NCBI RefSeq assembly: GCF_048323655.1
Contig: NZ_JBLUWW010000003.1
Coordinates: forward strand, 186,001-250,000
Length of the DNA stretch: 64,000 bases
Source: Salinimicrobium soli
Lineage (GTDB): Bacteria > Bacteroidota > Bacteroidia > Flavobacteriales > Flavobacteriaceae
Reading direction: 5' to 3'
Under the pieces are notes generated by a model. It was not told the origin of the DNA, searched no databases, and saw nothing but the letters and a program-made list of their open reading frames with translations. Made by a program: the position numbers and the translations under genes. This document shows, in pieces, positions 1 through 7,963 of this stretch (its first letter is position 1; each line of letters begins with the position of its first letter).

Positions 1-3000
1 AAGGAGCGTCAGCTACCGGAGTATTGTTGATCGTTACAGTGAAAGAGTTTTCAACATCTTCACAAGAACCGTTACCTTCAGTGTAAACATAGATAGTTTG
101 AGTAGCAGTGATCTCAGTTCCTGCAGCGATTGGATCCACTCCACCGGTTTGAACGAAGTAAGCACCATTGGTTAGCGCAGGAAGTGTATAAGAATCACAA
201 GCTTCAACATTACCTGGTGCGTCAGCTACCGGAGTATTATTGATTGTTACAGTGAAAGAGTTTTCAGCGTTTTCACAAGAACCGTTACCTGCAGTGTAAA
301 CATAGATAGTTTGCGTAGCAGTGATCTCAGTTCCTGCAGCGATTGGATCAACCCCGCCTTGAGAAGCGAAGTAAGCACCATTGGTTAGCGCAGGAAGTGT
401 ATAAGAATCACAAGCTTCAACATTAGAAGGAGCGTCAGCTACCGGAGTATTGTTGATAGTTACAGTGAAAGAGTTTTCAACATCTTCACAAGAACTGTTA
501 CCTGCAGTGTAAACATAGATAGTTTGAGTAGCAGTGATCTCAGTTCCTTCAGCGATTGGATCAACCCCGCCTTGAGAAGCGAAGTATTCTCCGTTAGTAA
601 GTGCAGGAAGAATATATGAATCACAAGCTTCCACATTAGAAGGAGCGTCAGCTACCGGAGAATTATTGATAGTTACAGTGAAAGAGTTTTCAGCATTTTC
701 ACAAGAACCGTTACCTGCAGTATAAACATAGATAGTTTGAGTAGCAGTGATCTCAGTTCCTTCAGCTATTGGATCAACTCCACCGGTTTGACCGAAGTAA
801 GCACCATGAGTTAGAGCAGGAAGCGTATAAGACTCACAAGCTTCAACATTATTTGGAGCGTCAGCTACCGGAGTATTATTGATAGTTACTGTAAAAGAGT
901 TCTCAGCATCTTCACAAGAACCGTTACCTGCAGTAAATACATAGATCATTTGAGTTGCAGTGATCTCAGTTCCTGCAGCGATAGGATCATCTCCGCCTTG
1001 AGAAGCAAAGTAAGCACCGTTAGTAAGTGCAGGAAGCGTATAAGAATCACAAGCTTCCACATCAGAAGGAGCGTCAGCTACCGGAGTGTTGTTGATTGTT
1101 ACAGTGAAAGAGTTCTCAGCAGCCTCACAAGAACCTGAAGCAGCATTATAAACATAGATCATCTGTGTTGTAGTGATTTCATCTCCAGCAAAAAACTGAG
1201 TTCCATTACCATCTGTTTCGGAAAAGTACTCACCATTAGCAAGAGCTGGAAGAATGTACGAGTCACAGGCTTCTACGTCAGAAGGATTATCAGCAAATGG
1301 TGTTCCGTTAATAGTTACTGTAAAAGAGTTTTCAGCATCTTCACAAGAACCGTTTCCGGCAGTGTATACATAGATAGTTTGCGTAGCAGTGATCTCAGTT
1401 CCTGCGGCGATTGGATCAACTCCGCCTTGAGAAGCGAAGTAAGCACCATTAGTTAGCGCAGGAAGTGTATAAGAATCACAAGCTTCAACATCAGAAGGAG
1501 CGTCAGCTACCGGAGTATTATTGATAGTTACAGTGAAAGAGTTTTCAGCGTTTTCACAAGAACCGTTACCTGCAGTGTAAACATAGATAGTTTGAGTTGC
1601 AGTGATCTCAGTCCCTGCAGCGATTGGATCAACCCCACCTGTTTGACCGAAGTAAGCACCGTTAGTAAGTGCAGGAAGCGTATAAGAATCACAAGCTTCC
1701 ACATCAGAAGGTGCGTCAGCTACCGGAGTGTTGTTAATAGTTACAGTGAAAGAGTTCTCAGCATCTTCACAAGAACCGTTACCCGCAGTGAATACATAGA
1801 TAGTTTGAGTAGCAGTGATTTCAGTCCCTGCAGCGATTGGATCAACTCCGCCTTGAGAAGCGAAGTAAGCACCATTAGTTAGCGCAGGAAGTGTATAAGA
1901 ATCACAAGCTTCAACATTACCTGGAGCATCAGCTACCGGAGTATTATTGATAGTTACAGTGAAAGAATTTTCAGCAGCCACACAAGAACCCTGAGCGGCA
2001 GTATAAACATAGATAGTTTGCGTAGCAGTGATCTCAGTTCCTGCAGCGATTGGATCAACCCCGCCTTGAGAAGCGAAGTAAGAACCATTGGTTAGCGCAG
2101 GAAGCGTATAAGAATCACAAGCTTCCACATTACCTGGAGCATCAGCTACCGGTGTAGTGTTGATCGTTACAGTGAATGAGTTCTCAGCATCTTCACAAGA
2201 ACCCTGAGCGGCAGTGTAAACATAGATAGTTTGAGTAGCAGTGATCTCAGTTCCTGCAGCGATTGGATCAACCCCACCTTGAGAAGCGAAGTAAGCACCA
2301 TTGGTTAGCTCAGGAAGTGTATAAGAATCACAAGCTTCCACATCAGAAGGAGCGTCAGCTACCGGAGTGTTGTTGATAGTTACAGTGAAAGAGTTTTCAG
2401 CGTCTTCACAAGAACCAGTACCTGCAGTAAATACATAGATAGTTTGAGTCGCGGTGATCTCAGTTCCTGCAGCGATTGGATCAACTCCACCGGTTTGAGC
2501 GAAGTAAGCACCATTGGTTAGCGCAGGCAGTGTATAAGAATCACAAGCTTCAACATTAGAAGGAGCGTCAGCTACCGGAGTATTGTTGATAGTTACAGTG
2601 AAAGAGTTTTCAGCGTCTTCACAAGAACCGTTACCTGCAGTGTAAACATAGATAGTTTGCGTAGCAGTGATCTCAGTTCCTTCAGCGATTGGATCAACTC
2701 CGCCTTGAGAAGCGAAGTAACCACCGTTAGTTAGCGCAGGAAGCGTATAAGAATCACAAGCTTCAACATTAGAAGGAGCGTCAGCTACCGGAGTATTGTT
2801 GATAGTTACAGTGAAAGAGTTCTCAGCAGCTTCACAAGAACCTGAAGCAGCATTATAAACATAGATCATCTGTGTTGTAGTGATTTCATCTCCAGCAAAA
2901 AACTGAGTTCCATTACCACCTGTTTCGGAAAAGTACGCACCATTAGCAAGAGCTGGAAGAATGTACGAGTCACAGGCTTCTACGTCAGAAGGATTATCAG

Positions 3001-6000
3001 CAAATGGTGTTCCGTTAATAGTTACAGTGAAAGAGTTCTCAGCATCTTCACAAGAACCGTTTCCTGCATTGAATACATAGATAGTTTGAGTAGAACTGAT
3101 CTCAGTTCCTTCAGCGATTGGATCCACTCCACCGGTTTGAGCGTAGTAACCACCATTAGTTAGCGCAGGAAGTGTATAAGAATCACAAGCTTCCACATTA
3201 CCCGGAGCGTCAGCTACCGGAGTGTTGTTAATAGTTACAGTGAAAGAGTTCTCAGCATCTTCACAAGAACCGTTACCCGCAGTGAATACATAGATAGTTT
3301 GAGTAGCAGTGATCTCAGTCCCTGCAGCGATTGGATCAACTCCGCCTTGAGAAGCGAAGTAAGCACCGTTAGTCAGCGCAGGAAGTGTATAAGAATCACA
3401 AGCTTCAACATTAGAAGGAGCGTCAGCTACCGGAGTATTATTGATCGTTACAGTGAAAGAGTTCTCAGCATCTTCACATGATCCGTTACCTGCAGTGTAT
3501 ACATAGATAGTTTGCGTAGCAGTGATCTCAGTTCCTGCGGCGATTGGATCAACTCCGCCGGTTTGAGCGAAGTAAGCACCATTAGTCAGCGCAGGAAGTG
3601 TATAAGAATCACAAGCTTCAACATTAGAAGGAGCGTCAGCTACCGGAGTGTTGTTGATAGTTACTGTAAAAGAGTTTTCAACATCTTCACAAGAACCGTT
3701 TCCGGCAGTGTATACATAGATAGTTTGAGTAGCAGTTATCTCAGTTCCTGCAGCGATTGGATCAACCCCACCTGTTTGACCGAAGTAAGCACCGTTAGTG
3801 AGTGCAGGAAGCGTGTAAGAATCACAGGCTTCAACATCAGAAGGTGCGTCAGCTACCGGAGTATTGTTGATAGTTACAGTGAAAGAGTTCTCAGCATCTT
3901 CACAAGAACCCTGAGCGGCAGTGTAAACATAGATAGTTTGAGTAGCAGTGATCTCAGTTCCTGCAGCGATTGGATCAACTCCGCCGGTCTGACCGAAGTA
4001 AGCACCATTGGTTAGCGCAGGAAGTGTATAAGAATCACAAGCTTCAACATTAGAAGGTGCGTCAGCTAACGGAGTATTATTGATAGTTACTGTAAAAGAG
4101 TTTTCAGCATCTTCACAAGAACCGTTACCTGCAGTGTAAACATAGATAATTTGAGTAGCACTTATCTCAGTTCCTGCAGCGATTGGATCAACTCCACCGG
4201 TTTGAGCGAAGTAAGCACCATTAGTTAGCGCAGGAAGTGTATAAGAATCACAAGCTTCAACATTAGAAGGAGCGTCAGCTACCGGAGTATTATTGATCGT
4301 TACAGTAAATGAGTTTTCAGCATCTTCACAAGAACCATTACCTGCAGTGTAAACATAGATAGTTTGCGTAGCAGTGATCTCAGTTCCTGCAGCGATTGGA
4401 TCAACTCCACCGGTTTGAGCGAAGTAAGCACCGTTAGTCAGCGCAGGAAGCGTAAAAGAATCACAAGCTTCAACATCAGAAGGAGCGTCAGCTACCGGAG
4501 TATTGTTGATAGTTACAGTGAAAGAGTTTTCAGCGTCTTCACAAGAACCGTTACCTGCAGTGTAAACATAGATAGTTTGCGTAGCAGTGATCTCAGTTCC
4601 TGCAGCGATTGGATCCACTCCACCGGTTTGACCGAAGTAAGCACCGTTAGTCAGCGCAGGAAGCGTATAAGAATCACAAGCTTCAACATTAGAAGGTGCG
4701 TCAGCTACCGGAGTATTATTGATAGTTACTGTAAAAGAGTTTTCAGCATCTTCACAAGAACCGTTACCTGCAGTGTAAACATAGATAATTTGAGTAGCAC
4801 TTATCTCAGTTCCTGCAGCGATTGGATCCACTCCACCGGTTTGAGCGAAGTAAGCACCATTAGTTAGCGCAGGAAGTGTATAAGAATCACAAGCTTCCAC
4901 ATCAGAAGGTGCGTCAGCTACCGGAGTGTTGTTGATAGTTACAGTGAAAGAGTTCTCAGCATCTTCACAAGAACCCTGAGCGGCAGTGTAAACATAGATA
5001 GTTTGAGTAGCAGTAATTTCAGTTCCTGCAGCGATTGGATCAACCCCACCTGTTTGACCGAAGTAAGCACCGTTAGTCAGTGAAGGAAGTGTATAAGAAT
5101 CACAAGCTTCGACATTAGAAGGTGAGTCAGCTACCGGAGTATTGTTGATAGTTACAGTAAAAGAGTTTTCAGCAGCCTCACAAGAACCCTGAGCGGCAGC
5201 GTAGACATAGATAGTTTGCGTCGCGGTGATCTCAGTTCCTTCAGCTATTGGATCAACTCCACCGGTTTGACCGAAGTAAGCACCATTAGTTAGCGCAGGA
5301 AGCGTATAAGAATCACAAGCCTCTACATTAGCTGGAGCTTCGGCTTCAACCGGGGCTTCAACGGTAATATTGAATGAACAGGTTTTCTGTTTTGTAGAAC
5401 CGTCAGGAGCAGTATAGTTGGCCACATATTGCAGGTCATGAGATCCAACCGGGTAAAAGCCTTTTTGCGGACCGGTAACAGTAAAATCAACTCCTCCGCT
5501 ACATCCGGAATCATACAATATTCCGTCTACAGCAATAACAGTATCTCCAATATTAGCATTTGAAGGTTTGGATCCTGTATAATAAAAGACATATTGAATT
5601 CTGTAAACTCCTGTTGGTTCCTCAATATTGAATGAATAGGCGTTCGTTCCAGATGTAACTAACTGTGGTTCACCACTCGAAACCGGTTCTTTTCCCTGTT
5701 CAACCAAAAACATTTGAACATAATATGTTCCATTGACATAGGTAAGCTCAATTGATGTTTCTGAACCATGATCGAGTGCTAAAAAGGGAGTAGTAATAAT
5801 GGATTTCTTGTTTCCCAAAACATCATTACTTGAAAACAATCTCACATACCCACCGTCAGTTCCTACTCTTTGTACATAATTGAAGTCCCAGCAGTCTTTT
5901 CCAAGCAAAGCTTCATTAAGTTCAAAAAGCATCTGGAAATTTCCAGTGCTTCCGGTGCTCGTACAGGTTTGGCTAATTCGAGGAGTCGTCCAGTCAATGT

Positions 6001-6280
6001 AAGCTCCCGGTTCTCCCAATTCGTTCGTGGTATCAGCACAAACAGTCTGGTCTTCAGGACAACTATCAAAAACGATACAATCATCCCCGCTTACAATACT
6101 ATTAATTCCGTTTCCATTATTTCCGGCATTTTGAGCTGAAAGATTGGCAACAGAAAAAAGTGCTACTACCAAAAAAAGTTTTGGGTAGGCACTAATTTTA
6201 CCTAAAAAGCTCCAGAAAGAATTCTTTTCTTTTTTGTCTGCGGGTAGGTAAATTTTGGTTAAAGTAGTTTTCCAGATCAT
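1..6280 (-). CDS. Giant repetitive secreted surface protein, N-terminal part (continues past left edge)
   Basis: An open frame begins at the ATG at 6280 and stays open to base 1, giving at least 2,093 residues; the C-terminus lies outside the window. Residues 1-33 are a charged extension, 34-49 a hydrophobic signal segment ending ANLSAQ. Residues 74-106 look like the first half of an HYR domain (starts CPEDQTV), 130-259 like a MAM or jelly-roll domain (ends IAVDGILYDSGC), and 260-306 like the second half of an HYR domain (PVGSHDLQYVANYT, then CSFNITV). From about residue 315 the protein is 71-72 residue repeats, each with Cys in EACDSY and GSCE. Such repeats are common in long flavobacterial proteins exported by the type IX system and usually ending in a T9SS sorting domain; that C-terminus is not visible here. 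A role as adhesin or gliding-related surface protein is inference. Confident as a gene, unsure of function. Confidence 0.85.
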   Translation of the reverse strand, partial: MIWKTTLTKIYLPADKKEKNSFWSFLGKISAYPKLFLVVALFSVANLSAQNAGNNGNGINSIVSGDDCIVFDSCPEDQTVCADTTNELGEPGAYIDWTTPRISQTCTSTGSTGNFQMLFELNEALLGKDCWDFNYVQRVGTDGGYVRLFSSNDVLGNKKSIITTPFLALDHGSETSIELTYVNGTYYVQMFLVEQGKEPVSSGEPQLVTSGTNAYSFNIEEPTGVYRIQYVFYYTGSKPSNANIGDTVIAVDGILYDSGCSGGVDFTVTGPQKGFYPVGSHDLQYVANYTAPDGSTKQKTCSFNITVEAPVEAEAPANVEACDSYTLPALTNGAYFGQTGGVDPIAEGTEITATQTIYVYAAAQGSCEAAENSFTVTINNTPVADSPSNVEACDSYTLPSLTNGAYFGQTGGVDPIAAGTEITATQTIYVYTAAQGSCEDAENSFTVTINNTPVADAPSDVEACDSYTLPALTNGAYFAQTGGVDPIAAGTEISATQIIYVYTAGNGSCEDAENSFTVTINNTPVADAPSNVEACDSYTLPALTNGAYFGQTGGVDPIAAGTEITATQTIYVYTAGNGSCEDAENSFTVTINNTPVADAPSDVEACDSFTLPALTNGAYFAQTGGVDPIAAGTEITATQTIYVYTAGNGSCEDAENSFTVTINNTPVADAPSNVEACDSYTLPALTNGAYFAQTGGVDPIAAGTEISATQIIYVYTAGNGSCEDAENSFTVTINNTPLADAPSNVEACDSYTLPALTNGAYFGQTGGVDPIAAGTEITATQTIYVYTAAQGSCEDAENSFTVTINNTPVADAPSDVEACDSYTLPALTNGAYFGQTGGVDPIAAGTEITATQTIYVYTAGNGSCEDVENSFTVTINNTPVADAPSNVEACDSYTLPALTNGAYFAQTGGVDPIAAGTEITATQTIYVYTAGNGSCEDAENSFTVTINNTPVADAPSNVEACDSYTLPALTNGAYFASQGGVDPIAAGTEITATQTIYVFTAGNGSCEDAENSFTVTINNTPVADAPGNVEACDSYTLPALTNGGYYAQTGGVDPIAEGTEISSTQTIYVFNAGNGSCEDAENSFTVTINGTPFADNPSDVEACDSYILPALANGAYFSETGGNGTQFFAGDEITTTQMIYVYNAASGSCEAAENSFTVTINNTPVADAPSNVEACDSYTLPALTNGGYFASQGGVDPIAEGTEITATQTIYVYTAGNGSCEDAENSFTVTINNTPVADAPSNVEACDSYTLPALTNGAYFAQTGGVDPIAAGTEITATQTIYVFTAGTGSCEDAENSFTVTINNTPVADAPSDVEACDSYTLPELTNGAYFASQGGVDPIAAGTEITATQTIYVYTAAQGSCEDAENSFTVTINTTPVADAPGNVEACDSYTLPALTNGSYFASQGGVDPIAAGTEITATQTIYVYTAAQGSCVAAENSFTVTINNTPVADAPGNVEACDSYTLPALTNGAYFASQGGVDPIAAGTEITATQTIYVFTAGNGSCEDAENSFTVTINNTPVADAPSDVEACDSYTLPALTNGAYFGQTGGVDPIAAGTEITATQTIYVYTAGNGSCENAENSFTVTINNTPVADAPSDVEACDSYTLPALTNGAYFASQGGVDPIAAGTEITATQTIYVYTAGNGSCEDAENSFTVTINGTPFADNPSDVEACDSYILPALANGEYFSETDGNGTQFFAGDEITTTQMIYVYNAASGSCEAAENSFTVTINNTPVADAPSDVEACDSYTLPALTNGAYFASQGGDDPIAAGTEITATQMIYVFTAGNGSCEDAENSFTVTINNTPVADAPNNVEACESYTLPALTHGAYFGQTGGVDPIAEGTEITATQTIYVYTAGNGSCENAENSFTVTINNSPVADAPSNVEACDSYILPALTNGEYFASQGGVDPIAEGTEITATQTIYVYTAGNSSCEDVENSFTVTINNTPVADAPSNVEACDSYTLPALTNGAYFASQGGVDPIAAGTEITATQTIYVYTAGNGSCENAENSFTVTINNTPVADAPGNVEACDSYTLPALTNGAYFVQTGGVDPIAAGTEITATQTIYVYTEGNGSCEDVENSFTVTINNTPVADAP
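8..5338 (-). repeat. 25 tandem copies of a 213-216 bp coding repeat
   Basis: The marker gtcagct (or a one-base variant) recurs at 8, 221, 434, 647, 860, 1073, 1289, 1502, 1715, 1928, 2141, 2354, 2567, 2780, 2996, 3209, 3422, 3635, 3848, 4061, 4274, 4487, 4700, 4913 and 5126, with the last unit ending near 5339. Spacing is 213 bp except for two 216 bp intervals (1073-1289 and 2780-2996). All units are in frame on the minus strand and encode one domain per unit. Units differ mostly by scattered substitutions, with recurring variant blocks (for example SQGG or QTGG, TAGNGSCE or TAAQGSCE) shuffled between copies, as expected from unequal recombination or gene conversion. Confidence 0.95.
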
Positions 6281-6814
6281 AGGCTGAATATTTGAATTAT
6301 GGCCAAGAGAAATCAGCAGAGTGCTAAAATTTCATTTGGTTATTCTTTCGAATATGTTTTTTCGGTTTTTGGTTAAGTTCAATTATCCTTTAGGGAAGGA
6401 TAAGCGAATAATTTTTCTTACAAATTCTGAGAACATTTGGGGGGCGTTCACAGAACTTTCTCATTCTTTCTGAAAGTAAAAGTAGGGGCAGATTTTTGTT
6501 AAAAAAAGAAATTTGGCAGCTTTTAGATGTAATGTGAGTTTTTACGGACAAACGACACATAAACAGATTATTATACCTCATATTTGAGGGTGAATTTTAA
6601 ATATTCGTTATGAATTTAAGAGGGGTGATTTACTTCATTTTTAATACGAAAAGCCTCACTTTCAGTTAGTAAAACCTTAACTCATAGTCTGTGATTTCAC
6701 ATGTAGTTAATCATGGTTTTTTACAGTGGACTAATGAATTTCTTCTTACAAAAATATGACCTGTATCACCTTCTTTTTTTGCAGACTTTGACCGAATTCC
6801 CGTAAATTGGCTAT
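6281..6814. other. Intergenic region between divergent giant-protein gene and pdxH
   Basis: About 530 AT-rich bases lie between the start of the giant secreted-protein gene (minus) and pdxH (plus). It must hold both promoters, but I see no clean TAnnTTTG element for either gene. A 63-codon minus frame at 6390-6581 has no recognisable protein features and I do not call it. No repeat, tRNA or strong hairpin stands out. Confidence 0.6.
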
Positions 6815-7462
6815 ATGAAAAATAGACTTCACGATTACCGCAAATTATATGAAAAGCATCAGTTGCTAGAGGAGGAGATCCCGACTGATCCTTTTGAATT
6901 ATTCCACTACTGGATAAAGGAAACTGAAACAAATAAAGAAGTGGAGGAGATCAATACCATGACAGTCTCCACTGTTGGCCTGGATGGTTTTCCCCGTTCC
7001 CGCGTTGTACTTCTAAAGGAATATGACAGGGAAGGATTTGTGTTTTACACCAATTACCTCTCAGAAAAAGGGAAATCCATTGAGAATAACCCGAAGGTGA
7101 GCCTCACTTTTTTCTGGCCTGCTTCCGAAAGACAGGTGCTTATCAAGGGAATTGCCCGCAAGGTCTCAGATGCTGAATCTGATGAATACTTCCAATCCCG
7201 CCCCAGGGGAAGCCAGTTGGGCGCGTGGGCTTCTAACCAGAGTTCAGTAATTCCATCCCGGGAGTTTCTTCAGAAAAAGTTAGATTTACTTGAAAAAGAA
7301 TACGAGAATAAACCTATTCCCCGACCTTCACATTGGGGCGGATACAAAGTGATTCCTTCAGAATTTGAATTCTGGCAGGGAAGACCAAACCGCCTGCACG
7401 ACCGAATCTCCTATAGCCGGGAGAATGAATTAGAATGGAAAATAGACAGGCTGGCGCCTTAA
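6815..7462 (+). CDS. pdxH: Pyridoxamine 5'-phosphate oxidase
   Basis: FMN-dependent oxidase that converts pyridoxamine or pyridoxine 5'-phosphate to pyridoxal 5'-phosphate, the last step of vitamin B6 salvage. The 215-residue length matches the family. Visible family blocks are TVGLDGFPRSRVVLLKEYD near 52-70 (FMN binding), FYTNYLSEKGKSI near 77-89, SRPRGSQLGAWASNQSS near 128-144, and the C-terminal substrate motif FWQGRPNRLHDR near 190-201. It is the first gene of a tight plus-strand run; sixA begins 12 bp after its stop, so co-transcription with the polyphosphate genes is likely. Several PLP enzymes occur elsewhere in the window but there is no direct link. Confidence 0.96.
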   Translation: MKNRLHDYRKLYEKHQLLEEEIPTDPFELFHYWIKETETNKEVEEINTMTVSTVGLDGFPRSRVVLLKEYDREGFVFYTNYLSEKGKSIENNPKVSLTFFWPASERQVLIKGIARKVSDAESDEYFQSRPRGSQLGAWASNQSSVIPSREFLQKKLDLLEKEYENKPIPRPSHWGGYKVIPSEFEFWQGRPNRLHDRISYSRENELEWKIDRLAP

Positions 7463-7474
7463 AAAAGAAAGAAA

Positions 7475-7960
7475 ATGAAACGATTGATCCTGGTAAGACA
7501 CGGAAAATCTTCGTGGGACTACGACGTTCCCGATGATGAACGCCCTCTAAAAGAAAGAGCTTTTAATGATGCCGATACAGTGATTAGTGCTGTAAAAGAT
7601 CAAATTAAAGAACCCTTTACTATTTGGAGTAGTTATGCTAAACGGGCGTTAACTACTGCCAAGATCTTTCAGGAAAAACTGGATGTCCCTGCAGCCAGTT
7701 TTGAAATCAGGGATGACTTGTATACTTTTAACGGAAATGAACTCTTAAATGAAATAAAGACCTGTGAAGATCAGGTACAAACATTAATGGTCTTTGGGCA
7801 CAATCCGGCCATGACACAGGTTGTTAATCACCTTGGGGATCAGCATTTCGATAACATTCCCACCACAGGTTTGACCTGGCTGGAGTTTGAGGTGGATTCC
7901 TGGGAGGATATCAGGCATGGAAAAACGATCCTCTACCTGTTCCCGAAGAACTTAAGTTAA
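7475..7960 (+). CDS. sixA: SixA-type histidine phosphatase
   Basis: Histidine phosphatase superfamily protein of 161 residues, the size of the short SixA branch. The catalytic LVRHGKSSWD motif is at residues 5-14 and the second conserved histidine lies in FGHNP near residue 110. SixA proteins remove phosphate from phosphohistidine. The gene sits 12 bp after pdxH and 3 bp before ppk1, a polyphosphate kinase that works through a phosphohistidine intermediate, so action on a phosphohistidine or on polyphosphate-related phosphoproteins is an attractive but unproven inference. A small-molecule phosphatase role cannot be excluded. Confidence 0.85.
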   Translation: MKRLILVRHGKSSWDYDVPDDERPLKERAFNDADTVISAVKDQIKEPFTIWSSYAKRALTTAKIFQEKLDVPAASFEIRDDLYTFNGNELLNEIKTCEDQVQTLMVFGHNPAMTQVVNHLGDQHFDNIPTTGLTWLEFEVDSWEDIRHGKTILYLFPKNLS

Positions 7961-7963
7961 TCT

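Noticed and set aside
950..4867. Open plus-strand frames across the repeat region (for example 950-1138, 1592-1882, 3512-4015, 4364-4867) with Ser/Arg-rich products
   Set aside because: They are the antisense of the 213-bp coding repeat; the minus strand gives one continuous, domain-structured protein with a signal peptide.
8..5338. Regular tandem spacing that might suggest a CRISPR array or satellite DNA
   Set aside because: Units are 213-216 bp, in frame, and conserved throughout as protein; there are no short repeats with unique spacers and no cas genes.
6390..6581. 63-codon minus frame upstream of the giant-protein gene
   Set aside because: No recognisable features, no promoter, and an ordinary amino-acid mix for AT-rich noncoding DNA.
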